Below are positions 15,584 through 22,330 of a stretch of 25,426 nt of DNA, one piece after another (the stretch's first letter is position 1; every line of letters begins with the position of its first letter). The stretch lies in assembly GCA_964609245.1 (NCBI GenBank), contig CAZSSB010000046.1, positions 1-25,426 of the forward strand, written 5' to 3'. This DNA comes from JAFGCY01 sp964609245 (GTDB taxonomy: Bacteria > 4484-113 > JAFGCY01). Below the pieces are notes generated by a model. That model did not search any database and was not told where the DNA came from. It saw nothing but the letters and a program-made list of their open reading frames with translations. A program made the translations under genes and the position numbers.

Positions 15584-17479
15584 TCAGCTGCTGCGCTCGA
15601 AGCGGATCGGCTCGACGGTCGGGTCCAGCCGGCAGGTCAGGGCCACCGCCACTCCGGCCTCGTTCAGTTCGAAGACCAGCGGCGCGGCGCCGACCATCGG
15701 CAGATAGTTGAGCTCGTCGGCGGGATCGTCCTGAAGCACGAACTCGTGCTCCTGGCGGTGGGCCAGCCGGCAGCCGAAGCCGTGCAGCTCGCCATGCAGG
15801 CCATCCTCGTCCGCCGCGATCGACAGCTCGCCGTAGGCCGGGTGCAGGTAGCTGCCGGCGTAGGCTGCTGCCTCGAGCGGAGGCTCGCTAGCCTCGCCGG
15901 GCTGGGCATCCTCGCTGTCCGACTGCCCGGCCATCTGCGTTACGATGCTGATCACGCGCTCGGCGGTGCCGGCGGACTCCAGCCCCAGCAGCCGGTCGGC
16001 GATCTCGCGGGCGACCACGTTCGGCAGCGCGTTCATCTGGCCGTTGCACAGCACCGCAATGCCGGCCGACAGCTCCGGAAGCAGCATGATCTCGGCGGTG
16101 CAGCCGTCCATGATCCCGCTGTGGCTGACGGCGTAGTGGCCGCGGTAGGGCGCGATGAACCAGCCCAGGCCGTAGTTGGTCAGCGGCGTTTCGGGGCTGG
16201 AGAAGGTGTACTGCGGCATGTGCACCTGCGGCGTATGGAGTTCGCTCAGCTGCTCAGCGGACAGCAGCTGCTCCGCCCCGGCGCGCCCGGTCAGCTGGAA
16301 CTCAAGCCACTTGAGCATGTCGGTGACGCTGGACTGCATCGAGCCGCTGGCGGGCACGGACGGCGCGGCGAAGTGGCCGACGGGCTCAAGGTTGCTCAGA
16401 TCGCCGCTGGGCCCCAGCGGCCGGTAGCCGTGGGCGAAGTCCGGGGCGGCCTCCATTGCAGCGACGTCGAAGGTGGTCGCTTCCATCCCCAGCGGCTGAA
16501 GCAGCCTGGTCCGGACCAGTTCCTCCCAGCCCTGGCCGGTGACGCGCTCGGCGATCACCCCGGCGGCCGCGAAGCTGAGATTGCTGTACTGCCAGCGCTC
16601 GCGGAAGTCCTGGGCGGGCTCCAGATAGCGCAGGGCGGCGAACAGCTGCTCGCGGTCGAGTTCGGCGTGATTAAGCCAGACCAGGTCGTGACGCGCCAGG
16701 CCCGTGCGGTGGGCCGTCAGGTCGCGCAGGGTGGCGTGCGCGGTGGCGTAGTCGTCCCACAGCGCGAAGTCCGGCGCGTACTCGATTACCGGCGTATCCC
16801 AGTCCAGCAGTTCTTCATCGACCAGCTGGGCCAGCAGCGCGGTGGTGAAGGTCTTGGTGGTCGATGCGATGTGGAACCGCGTGTCGGGCGTGACGGGCAG
16901 CTCGTCCTCGATGTCGCGCACGCCGAAGCCCTCGGCCATCACCGTCTGGCCGTCGACCGTCACGCCGACCGCCAGCCCCGGCGCGCGCAGCGGCTGAAGC
17001 CAGCCGGCGATCTCCGCGCTGAGGCCCTCAAGCCGCGCGCGGGCGGTGTCCGCCTCCGCGTTCGGATCGCTGAGCGTCAGGCTGAACGGGAAGCTCATCC
17101 CGCTCTGGTAGTAGGTGCCGCTGATGCTGGCGGTCGCCGGGTCGTACTGCCCCGAGAACTCGGCGACGTTGCTTTCATCCTCGTCGTCGAGCGGCAGCCC
17201 GATGTAGACGGGACTGCCGGCCTCGACCTCAACGTCGGTGGCCGCCAGCCCGCTGATCCGCTGCTCGGGGAAGTCGAAGACCGCCAGCCAGCCGCCATCG
17301 TCGGCCTGGCTCAGCGTCATCCGCACCTCGACGGGCATGCCCGGCACCTCGATGGTGCCGCTGTAGCTGCCGTCCGCCGGCGCGTCGTCCGCCGGAGCAG
17401 CCGCGGGCAGCATGGACGCCAACAGCAACAGGATGGCCAGTAAACCAGGCCGGTGCGTGCTTGCTGTAAACCCCTTCAT
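15584..17479 (-). CDS. Secreted serine hydrolase, beta-lactamase/DD-peptidase fold
   Basis: A 631-aa protein with a signal peptide (about 1-28, LLAILLLLASMLPAAAPA). A beta-rich domain follows at about 36-138. The class C beta-lactamase/PBP-type catalytic domain spans about 155-510 and is intact: SxxK is STTK (Ser206, Lys209), the second motif is YSN (298-300), and the third is HSG (453-455) in place of KTG. A C-terminal region (about 540-625) resembles DUF3471. Such proteins act in the periplasm as D-aminopeptidases, esterases or peptidoglycan hydrolases; antibiotic resistance should not be assumed. GGGAGG lies upstream of the ATG. The gene is single, with REP-like hairpins beyond its stop. 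Confidence 0.92.
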   Translation of the reverse strand: MKGFTASTHRPGLLAILLLLASMLPAAAPADDAPADGSYSGTIEVPGMPVEVRMTLSQADDGGWLAVFDFPEQRISGLAATDVEVEAGSPVYIGLPLDDEDESNVAEFSGQYDPATASISGTYYQSGMSFPFSLTLSDPNAEADTARARLEGLSAEIAGWLQPLRAPGLAVGVTVDGQTVMAEGFGVRDIEDELPVTPDTRFHIASTTKTFTTALLAQLVDEELLDWDTPVIEYAPDFALWDDYATAHATLRDLTAHRTGLARHDLVWLNHAELDREQLFAALRYLEPAQDFRERWQYSNLSFAAAGVIAERVTGQGWEELVRTRLLQPLGMEATTFDVAAMEAAPDFAHGYRPLGPSGDLSNLEPVGHFAAPSVPASGSMQSSVTDMLKWLEFQLTGRAGAEQLLSAEQLSELHTPQVHMPQYTFSSPETPLTNYGLGWFIAPYRGHYAVSHSGIMDGCTAEIMLLPELSAGIAVLCNGQMNALPNVVAREIADRLLGLESAGTAERVISIVTQMAGQSDSEDAQPGEASEPPLEAAAYAGSYLHPAYGELSIAADEDGLHGELHGFGCRLAHRQEHEFVLQDDPADELNYLPMVGAAPLVFELNEAGVAVALTCRLDPTVEPIRFERSS

Positions 17480-17637
17480 GATCCTTGCCTCCCAGCTCGA
17501 TTGAGTACGCCGGACCCGCCGGCCGCGGGACTTCCCCGCGCGGCGGGTTCAGCTTCGATGGGTTTCAGACTCCCGGTCCGCGTTCGTGGTTCGAGGCCGC
17601 GGCGAAGAGAGGCGCGGTGGGGGGGTCCGACGGGCTA

Positions 17638-17670
17638 AACCGGACGGGCGCCGCCTGACCCCGTCCGGTT
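17638..17670 (-). terminator. Hairpin terminator candidate of the SPFH operon
   Basis: A perfect 11-bp inverted repeat, AACCGGACGGG and CCCGTCCGGTT, with an 11-nt loop, lies 20 nt beyond the SPFH stop codon. Read on the minus strand it is followed by only a short T run (TTTAG), so termination may be weak or factor-assisted. Confidence 0.6.
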
Positions 17671-17689
17671 CCCCGTACCGCCCGCCGCC

Positions 17690-18898
17690 TTACTGCGCCG
17701 GCGGCTTGCTCTCACCAACCTGGCCGCCGCCCTGCTGGGCGTGCATGCCGAGGCTGGCCATCCCGCTGACGGCGCCGAGGTTCATCGAGTCGATCGCGCT
17801 GCTCGGCACGATCATCAGGCTGCCCTTCTCCTTGAGGCCCTCGAACAGCATGTTCATCGCGCGCAGGTGCAGCGCCGTCGGGCTGTCGGCGTACTGCTCG
17901 GCCGCCTCGTAGAAACTCTTGGCGATCTGCTTCTCGCTCTCGCCGAGAATCACGCGCGCCTGGCGCTCGCGCTCGGCCTGGGCCTGGCGGCTCATGGTGT
18001 CCTGCAGGTCGCGCGGGATCTTGATCTCGCGGATCTCGACGCTCTGCACCGTCACCCCCCAGGGCTCGGTGCGCTCGTCGATGATCTCCTGCAGGCGGGC
18101 GTCCAGCACGTCGCGGCCCACCAGCAGCTCCGCCAGTTCGGTCTTGCCGATCAGGTCTCTCAGCGCCGTCTGCGCCGCCCAGCTGACCGCGCTGTCGAAG
18201 TCCTCGACTTCCAGCGCCGCCTTCTGCGGATCGTAGACCAGCCAGAACATCACCGCGTCGACGTCGACCGGCACGGTGTCGCGGGTCAATGTCTCCTCGG
18301 CCAGTAGGTCCGTGGTGTGCACGCGGGTGTCGATCCACTTCGCCACCGTGTCGACGAACGGGATCAGCCAGAACACCCCGGCCTGCTGCACCGCGTGGAA
18401 CTTGCCGAGCCTGAGCACCACCACGCGGTCCCACTGGTCGGCCACTTTCAGGCAGAACAGGAAGATGAACGCGATCCCCAGCAGGACCACGAAGCCGATC
18501 AGCCCGCCGACGATCACCATGTCCTGGCCGGTGCTGTCACCGACGACCATCGCCGGAATGAAGACCGCCAGCGAGATCAGCAGCCAGACGACGAACCAGA
18601 AGATCGCCACCGGATGAATGTGCCCGCTGGCGGTCTGATCGCTGGCCGGCCGGCTGCCACCGCCCGTCATGATTGGTACGAATGCCATGTCCTTCTCCTT
18701 TGCTTTGTGTACTGCCCCCGCATCCGCGAGGATGTCGCGCCGGCTGGCCTGGGCCCGGCGGCGCTCTGCCTTCTTCTTGCTGGCCGCGGCTGCTGCGGCG
18801 ATGGCGGCGACGGCTGCGCCCAGTCCGCCGACTACGGCGCCGACCCACTCGCTGTCGCCGCTGAGCAGCCCCAACACGATGTTCCCTGTCCAGTCCAT
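17690..18898 (-). CDS. SPFH/stomatin-like membrane protein with N-terminal extension
   Basis: A 402-aa protein. The N-terminal extension has an Ala/Gly-rich hydrophobic segment (about 18-39) and a Lys/Arg-rich stretch. Two membrane segments follow (about 97-119 and 126-149), then the SPFH/band 7 domain (about 150-340; RVVVLRLGKF, PFVDTV, TRDTVPVDVDAVMFW, REIKIPRDLQDTMSRQAQAERERQARVI), which forms oligomeric membrane scaffolds. The tail is Gly/Met-rich. The ATG overlaps the stop of the upstream regulator (TAATG), with GGGAGG before it. A second, stronger site (AAAGGAGAAGGAC) precedes Met71 at 18688, so a 332-aa form of more usual stomatin size may also be made. No NfeD partner is adjacent. It is the last gene of the operon. 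Confidence 0.9.
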   Translation of the reverse strand: MDWTGNIVLGLLSGDSEWVGAVVGGLGAAVAAIAAAAAASKKKAERRRAQASRRDILADAGAVHKAKEKDMAFVPIMTGGGSRPASDQTASGHIHPVAIFWFVVWLLISLAVFIPAMVVGDSTGQDMVIVGGLIGFVVLLGIAFIFLFCLKVADQWDRVVVLRLGKFHAVQQAGVFWLIPFVDTVAKWIDTRVHTTDLLAEETLTRDTVPVDVDAVMFWLVYDPQKAALEVEDFDSAVSWAAQTALRDLIGKTELAELLVGRDVLDARLQEIIDERTEPWGVTVQSVEIREIKIPRDLQDTMSRQAQAERERQARVILGESEKQIAKSFYEAAEQYADSPTALHLRAMNMLFEGLKEKGSLMIVPSSAIDSMNLGAVSGMASLGMHAQQGGGQVGESKPPAQ

Positions 18899-19278
18899 TA
18901 CACTTCTGCCTCCCCCAGCACTTCCGCTGTCATCTCCATGATTTGCCGGTCGCTGTAGCCCAGCGACTTGAGCTGCCGGACGGTCTCCCTCAGCTGCGCG
19001 CGGCCCGGCGCCTCGGCCGGCTGATCCTCACCGGGATCGACGGCGAAGGTGCCGATGCCGTGCTTGCGCGCCAGGTAGCCCTCGCGCTCCAGGTCCGCGT
19101 AGATCCGCGAGACCGTATTGGCGTTGATCCCGAGATCGACGGCCAGGTTGCGCACCGTCGGCAGCTGCGTCCCGGCCTTGAGCGTGCCGTTGTCGATCGC
19201 CAGGCGGATCTGGTTCTTGACCTGCACGTAGATCGGCACCTCGCTCTCCGGATTCACTCTCAGTGTCAGCCGCGCCAT
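18898..19278 (-). CDS. GntR-family (YtrA-type) transcriptional regulator
   Basis: A 126-aa protein. The winged helix-turn-helix is at about residues 12-80: PIYVQVKNQIRLAIDNGTL, then LPTVRNLAVDLGINANTVSR and LEREGYLARKHGIGTFAV. A short C-terminal helical region (about 92-126) is of the size seen in YtrA-type regulators, which usually control adjacent membrane-protein operons. The ATG at 19278 is preceded by AGGAGC; the longer upstream open frame overlaps the PH-domain gene and is not used. It starts 8 nt after the preceding gene and its TAA overlaps the SPFH start by one base. It probably regulates this operon together with the second GntR gene at 20922 (inference). Confidence 0.93.
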   Translation of the reverse strand: MARLTLRVNPESEVPIYVQVKNQIRLAIDNGTLKAGTQLPTVRNLAVDLGINANTVSRIYADLEREGYLARKHGIGTFAVDPGEDQPAEAPGRAQLRETVRQLKSLGYSDRQIMEMTAEVLGEAEV

Positions 19279-19286
19279 GGTTGCTC

Positions 19287-19796
19287 CTAGCGCCCCTGCT
19301 CCCGCGCCCGCCGGCACAGCTCGCTCAGCTCCGCCAGCACTTCGTCGGTGTTGAATACGGTCAGGTTGGTCACGGGCTTCGTGCGGCCTCTGCCATAGAT
19401 CGAGATCGTCCACTTCGCGATGCCGGTGCCGCGCTCCAGCCGCGAGACCTGCTCCAGCGGCAGTCCCTTGACGCCCTTGGGCGGAAGCCCGAAGACCAGC
19501 ATCTTGCTGGTGACGTACAGCCGCTGCCTGCTGATCTGGCCCAGGGATATCACGATTCCCGAAACGGTGCCCATCACGGTCAGCAGCCCCTGCGGACCAT
19601 CCTTGTGGCCCAGGATCACGGCGATCAGCGTCACCACGCTGGCCAGCACCGTGGCCGCCAGCGACCACAGAAGAACCGCTCTCAGGAACTGCTGGGTCTG
19701 CCAGGAGGTCACGTACTCCTCGCCGGGCTCCAGCTTCAGCCAGTCCGGTGGCTGCTGTGTTGCTTTGTTGTCCATCCTGGTCGCTTCCATTCCCAT
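19287..19796 (-). CDS. Membrane-flanked bacterial PH-domain protein 1
   Basis: A 169-aa protein from the ATG at 19796 (in-frame ATGs at 19790 and 19775 are alternatives). It begins with a cytoplasmic stretch bearing PDWLKLEPGE, shared with the next upstream gene. A hairpin of two membrane helices follows (about 37-62 and 69-88), then a bacterial pleckstrin-homology-like (bPH/YdbS-type) domain at about 90-160 (LYVTSKMLVFGLPPKGVKGL, LEQVSRLERG, VTNLTVFNTDEVLAEL). Such domains usually sit on the inner face of the membrane and act in assembly or stress sensing, with few defined functions. It lies 7 nt downstream of PH gene 2 and 8 nt upstream of the GntR gene. Confidence 0.82.
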   Translation of the reverse strand: MGMEATRMDNKATQQPPDWLKLEPGEEYVTSWQTQQFLRAVLLWSLAATVLASVVTLIAVILGHKDGPQGLLTVMGTVSGIVISLGQISRQRLYVTSKMLVFGLPPKGVKGLPLEQVSRLERGTGIAKWTISIYGRGRTKPVTNLTVFNTDEVLAELSELCRRAREQGR

Positions 19797-19803
19797 GTTC
19801 CCG

Positions 19804-20352
19804 TTAGCTGAGCTTGGCGCCCGCCGCCTGGGCGAAGCCGGCCAGCTCATTGGCCGCCGCCCGTGGGTCGGCGACCTGCAGGCAGGCCGCCGGGCTGGAT
19901 CCGCTGGTGGTGAAGACCTCCACCTGGCGCCGCGCCAGACCGCTGCCGGTCCGGACGCGGGTGATCTCGCCCAGCGGGATGCCGCCGTAGCCGCGGCCCT
20001 GCCTGACGATCAGCATCCTGGTCGTCAGGAAAGCCTGGCTGCCTCGCCTGATCCTGGCGAGTGTCACCATCGCGAGAGGCAGTACCAGCAGCGCGATCAG
20101 GACGGCGAGGATCGGCCAGAGGTCGGCGCCGATCTGGATGTCGGTGCGACGATCGAAGAGGTAGAAGTTGCCCAGGCCCGCCAGCACCAGCAAAGCCAGG
20201 CCGAGTTTGACCGCGATCAGCTGCTTCGGCTTGCCGCCGCCGCCGTAGGCTCTGACGAACCGCTCGCCCGGCTCGAGCTTGAGCCAGTCGGGCTTGTCGC
20301 CACCTCCGCCGCCGTCGCCACCCGCTGGTACGTGAATGAAAGGTATGAACAT
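19804..20352 (-). CDS. Membrane-flanked bacterial PH-domain protein 2
   Basis: A 182-aa protein. The ATG at 20352 is chosen because AAAGGAG lies at correct spacing; a GTG three bases upstream is too close to that site. The layout matches PH protein 1: a Gly-rich N-terminus, the motif PDWLKLEPGE (about 21-30), two membrane helices (about 44-66 and 79-100) and a PH-like domain at about 105-172 (LTTRMLIVRQGRGYGGIPLG, EITRVRTG). Because it is paralogous to the downstream neighbour, the pair may form a hetero-oligomer (inference). Stop is TAA, 7 nt before PH gene 1. Confidence 0.8.
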   Translation of the reverse strand: MFIPFIHVPAGGDGGGGGDKPDWLKLEPGERFVRAYGGGGKPKQLIAVKLGLALLVLAGLGNFYLFDRRTDIQIGADLWPILAVLIALLVLPLAMVTLARIRRGSQAFLTTRMLIVRQGRGYGGIPLGEITRVRTGSGLARRQVEVFTTSGSSPAACLQVADPRAAANELAGFAQAAGAKLS

Positions 20353-20383
20353 CACTCGCTCCTTTGACGCGCTCCCGCCATGA

Positions 20384-20899
20384 TCACCGCCGCCCCTTGA
20401 ACCTGAGGCTGTGGCAGGCCTGCTGGACGCTCCGCGCCAGGGCGTCGCGCTGCACCACCCACAGGCTGATCCGCACGCTGCCGGGCTCGTTGCTGTGCAC
20501 CGTCAGGTTGCCCCGCCAGCACCAGAGGCTGGTCCTCGTGGCGGTGATCCTCTCCAGCGGGATCGAGCGGCTGGCCTCGCCCGCGTAGTCCACAATCAGT
20601 CGCCGGTTGGTCAGATGCACCGCGTGGGTGCCGAAGATCGCGTTGTTGATCTCCAGCACCAGCCGCACCACGCGGTCATAAAGGCTCATGCCCGCCCCCT
20701 CGGGAGTCAGCAGCGCCATCACGATCACGAAGCCCAGCAGGCCGCCGCTGGAGCCGAAGATCACTCCCAGCCACAGCAGGGCATGCCAGGGCTTCAGCGT
20801 CGCGCCGCTGCCCAGATGGTCCTCGCCTTCGCTCAGCGGGACGCGGACGACCATGTCGTCCCGCAGTCCCGTTGCCTGAGCTCCATAAGCGCTTGTCAT
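20384..20899 (-). CDS. Membrane-flanked bacterial PH-domain protein 3
   Basis: A 171-aa protein and the most divergent of the three PH genes. It lacks the PDWLKLEPGE motif; its N-terminus contains VRVPLSEGEDHLGSGATLKP. One long hydrophobic segment (about 38-64) is followed by a PH-like domain (about 85-160: HLTNRRLIVDYAGEASRSIP, LERITATRTSLWCWRG). The T-N-R-R-L-I-V pattern followed by I-P-L-E-R-I is typical of bacterial PH (YdbS/DUF304-like) domains. AGGGGA precedes the ATG. It lies 22 nt after the mini GntR gene and 31 nt before PH gene 2, in the same operon. Confidence 0.78.
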   Translation of the reverse strand: MTSAYGAQATGLRDDMVVRVPLSEGEDHLGSGATLKPWHALLWLGVIFGSSGGLLGFVIVMALLTPEGAGMSLYDRVVRLVLEINNAIFGTHAVHLTNRRLIVDYAGEASRSIPLERITATRTSLWCWRGNLTVHSNEPGSVRISLWVVQRDALARSVQQACHSLRFKGRR

Positions 20900-20921
20900 C
20901 TCGTGGTCCCCTTTGCCCCTG

Positions 20922-21218
20922 TCAGACGTCGTAGACGGCCTCGCGCTGCTCGACGGAGCCGGCGCCTTCTCTCAGGTAGATGGCGTAGGTGCCGGTCCCG
21001 CTGCGACGCAGCAGGTAGCCGTCGTCCTCCAGCCGCCGGCAGATGCGGCTCAGCTCGTTGGCGTTGATCTCGAGGTCCAGCGCCAGCTGCCTGACCGTCG
21101 GCAGCCGCTTGCCCGGCCGGCACTCGCGGGTGCGGATCAGGCGCTTGATCTGGTCGCGGATCTGATCGCCGTAAGGCTGGGCGCTGTCCAGATTGACACT
21201 GATAACGCTGCGTTCCAT
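20922..21218 (-). CDS. Mini GntR-family regulator
   Basis: A 98-aa protein made almost only of a GntR winged helix-turn-helix: PYGDQIRDQIKRLIRT, LPTVRQLALDLEINANELSR, LEDDGYLLRRSGTGTYAI. Only about 15 residues follow the wing, shorter than the usual YtrA C-terminal region, so its dimerisation would have to use the DNA-binding domain or a partner. It is related to the regulator at 18898 over the DNA-binding domain, and the two could heterodimerise or share operators. GGAGGGA lies before the ATG. It begins 3 nt after the preceding stop codon. It probably controls the operon promoter at 21756-21784 (inference). Confidence 0.88.
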   Translation of the reverse strand: MERSVISVNLDSAQPYGDQIRDQIKRLIRTRECRPGKRLPTVRQLALDLEINANELSRICRRLEDDGYLLRRSGTGTYAIYLREGAGSVEQREAVYDV

Positions 21219-21221
21219 ATG

Positions 21222-21494
21222 CTAATCCCTCCGCTTCCGCCTGAGCAGGATGCCCAGGTCTTCAAGGTCCGTCATGTCGGCCTGTCCGCCCGCGGCGTCG
21301 CCGACCAGCAGGCGGTCCACCTCCCAGCCGTCACGCCGATGCCGGGCCAGCAGCTGGCTGAGCTCCCCCACGGCCAGACCATCCGTGCCGAGCAGCTTGT
21401 ACTCGAAGCCCACCCGGGCGTCAGGATCGTGCCGCGGGGTGCTGAGCGCCGCCGGCGTCGTCCTCCCCGTCTCGATCGGCAGTGCGTCGCACAT
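21222..21494 (-). CDS. DUF4177-like small protein B
   Basis: A 90-aa protein starting MCDALPIETGR. The start overlaps the upstream stop as TGATG, and GGGAGGT serves as ribosome-binding site. The core FEYKLLG...VGELSQLLARHRRDGWEVDRLLVG...LRRKRRD follows the DUF4177 plan of an initial Y-E-Y strand, a helix, G-W-E and a final strand with basic end. It has an extended N-terminus of about 30 residues. DUF4177 proteins are small, soluble and of unknown function. The gene is translationally coupled to its paralogue at 21494-21685. Confidence 0.75.
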   Translation of the reverse strand: MCDALPIETGRTTPAALSTPRHDPDARVGFEYKLLGTDGLAVGELSQLLARHRRDGWEVDRLLVGDAAGGQADMTDLEDLGILLRRKRRD

Positions 21495-21685
21495 CACAGC
21501 ACCTCCCGCTTGAGCCAGAAATGCACGTAGCTGTCGGTGTAGACCACGTCGATCAGTTCCCAGCCGTCGCGGCCGAGCTGCTCGATGGTGTCGTCGGAGT
21601 CCTTGATGCTGTTGCAGCCGACCTGGGTGCGGATGTACTCCCACCTCGTGCGCCTGCCGCCTGCTTTCTCCGTCGATCCGTCCAT
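21494..21685 (-). CDS. DUF4177-like small protein A, first gene of the operon
   Basis: A 63-aa protein. The ATG at 21685 has an excellent GGGAGGT site 5 nt upstream; a GTG at 21706 has none. The core WEYIRTQV...DDTIEQLGRDGWELIDVVYTDSY and WLKRE at the end match the DUF4177 pattern (aromatic-E-Y strand, helix, DGWEL, final KR). It is the first gene after the promoter at 21756-21784, with a leader of about 64 nt, and its TGA overlaps the start of the second DUF4177-like gene. Function unknown. Being first in a membrane-protein operon suggests an accessory or regulatory role (inference). Confidence 0.78.
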   Translation of the reverse strand: MDGSTEKAGGRRTRWEYIRTQVGCNSIKDSDDTIEQLGRDGWELIDVVYTDSYVHFWLKREVL

Positions 21686-21721
21686 ATCCCACCTCCCGCC
21701 GGCCACCCCTTCGATCTCAGT

Positions 21722-21740
21722 GTCACTGGCATCTAGTGAC
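21722..21740. promoter_or_regulatory. Operator candidate, inverted repeat GTCACT-N7-AGTGAC
   Basis: Perfect 6-bp arms (21722-21727 and 21735-21740) lie just downstream of the expected transcription start of the minus-strand operon. A second imperfect palindrome (CTAG-N4-CTAG, 21741-21752 region) is adjacent. Two GntR regulators are encoded in the operon, so these are candidate autoregulatory sites. Confidence 0.45.
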
Positions 21741-21755
21741 CTAGCGGACTAGTAC

Positions 21756-21784
21756 ACTCTAACACACCAGATGCAAGTTGTCAA
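21756..21784 (-). promoter_or_regulatory. Promoter of the DUF4177-GntR-PH-SPFH operon
   Basis: On the minus strand a perfect -35 TTGACA (21779-21784) and a -10 TAGAGT (21756-21761) are separated by 17 bp. The expected start is near 21749, which gives a leader of about 64 nt to the ATG at 21685. It is the strongest promoter candidate in the window. Confidence 0.75.
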
Positions 21785-21886
21785 GGGGAAAGCGTGGAAT
21801 CGGGGCGTTTGTCGGGCTCGCCGGTCGGCAGACGAAGGGGCGGCGGCGGCTGGGCACTCGATCGAGCATCGGCGAGCCTGCGCGGG

Positions 21887-21892
21887 TATACT
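21887..21892 (+). promoter_or_regulatory. -10 box (TATACT) of the small lipoprotein gene
   Basis: TATACT matches 5 of 6 bases. The expected start near 21899 leaves a short leader containing a CTGGAGGA ribosome-binding site before the ATG at 21926. No clear -35. Confidence 0.5.
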
Positions 21893-21925
21893 CTGCTACC
21901 AAGGACAGGATACTGGAGGACGTTT

Positions 21926-22069
21926 ATGGGGTTTGCGGCCAGATGGATCACGCTGATGCTGGCGGGCCTGATGATACTGATGCTGGGCTCGTGCTGCTAT
22001 CTCGGCGACGACGACTTCGATGACACCCAGCCCGACGTGCACAGCGAGGGCGGCGGCGGCGATACTTAG
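21926..22069 (+). CDS. Small lipoprotein (47 aa)
   Basis: A short gene starting MGFAARWITLMLAGLMILML with lipobox LGSC (Cys23), so nearly half the protein is the lipoprotein signal. The mature part is only about 25 residues: Cys-Cys, then Asp-rich (GDDDFDDTQPD) and a Gly-rich end. CTGGAGGA lies 6 nt before the ATG and a TATACT box lies upstream. Tiny acidic lipoproteins of this kind resemble entericidin-like or surface-decorating peptides, but no family can be assigned. Stop is TAG. Confidence 0.65.
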   Translation: MGFAARWITLMLAGLMILMLGSCCYLGDDDFDDTQPDVHSEGGGGDT

Positions 22070-22076
22070 GGCAGCC

Positions 22077-22100
22077 GGACGGCATTCAGGCTGACCGTCC
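22077..22100 (+). terminator. Weak hairpin after the small lipoprotein gene
   Basis: GGACGG (22077-22082) pairs with CCGTCC (22095-22100) across a 12-nt loop. There is no T-tract, so intrinsic termination is doubtful. Confidence 0.25.
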
Positions 22101-22109
22101 ACGCATCGC

Positions 22110-22115
22110 TACAAT
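22110..22115 (+). promoter_or_regulatory. -10 box (TACAAT), leaderless promoter
   Basis: TACAAT (5 of 6) ends exactly 6 nt before the ATG of the 31-aa microprotein at 22122. Confidence 0.5.
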
Positions 22116-22121
22116 GATGGC

Positions 22122-22217
22122 ATGGTGCTGATGGCCCTGGTGCTGGTCGGCGCAGTCGTCGCGGTGCTGCTGGTCTTCTGGGGGGCGGCTCTCTGGGGGC
22201 CGCACCGCGACCGATAA
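22122..22217 (+). CDS. Single-pass membrane microprotein (31 aa)
   Basis: The frame reads MVLMALVLVGAVVAVLLVFW and ends WGPHRDR with a TAA stop. It is one hydrophobic helix with a short charged tail, resembling the small membrane proteins that bind and modulate larger membrane complexes. There is no ribosome-binding site, but a TACAAT box 6 nt upstream fits leaderless expression. No homologue is recognised. It could be a chance hydrophobic ORF in GC-rich DNA; the promoter geometry is the main argument for it. Confidence 0.45.
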   Translation: MVLMALVLVGAVVAVLLVFWGAALWGPHRDR

Positions 22218-22242
22218 CTCACGCCGCTCCCGCTCGATCAGG

Positions 22243-22248
22243 TAGAAT
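22243..22248 (+). promoter_or_regulatory. -10 box (TAGAAT) upstream of the PKD lipoprotein gene
   Basis: TAGAAT matches 5 of 6 bases. The expected start near 22255 gives a leader of about 75 nt to the ATG at 22330. No clear -35. Confidence 0.4.
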
Positions 22249-22292
22249 AGTACGCAGTGTCAGATTCCCGGCCGTGCATCGGCTCTATTCCA

Positions 22293-22330
22293 GTAGGGTC
22301 ACGAAGCTGGGTCGGAAGGTAGGGTCACGA
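22293..22330 (+). repeat. 12-bp direct repeat spanning the start codon
   Basis: GTAGGGTCACGA occurs at 22293-22304 and 22319-22330, with a 26-bp period. The second copy includes the ribosome-binding GTAGGG and the A of the ATG at 22330. It could be an operator or RNA-binding site, or a small duplication. Confidence 0.7.

Noticed and set aside
15746..17443. 565-aa plus-strand open frame
   Set aside because: It is antisense to the serine hydrolase, whose STTK/YSN/HSG motifs prove the minus strand is coding.
17583..17605. tRNA gene suggested by a T-arm-like CGTGG-TTCGAGG-CCGCG
   Set aside because: No matching acceptor stem, D-arm or anticodon arm can be formed at the required distances.
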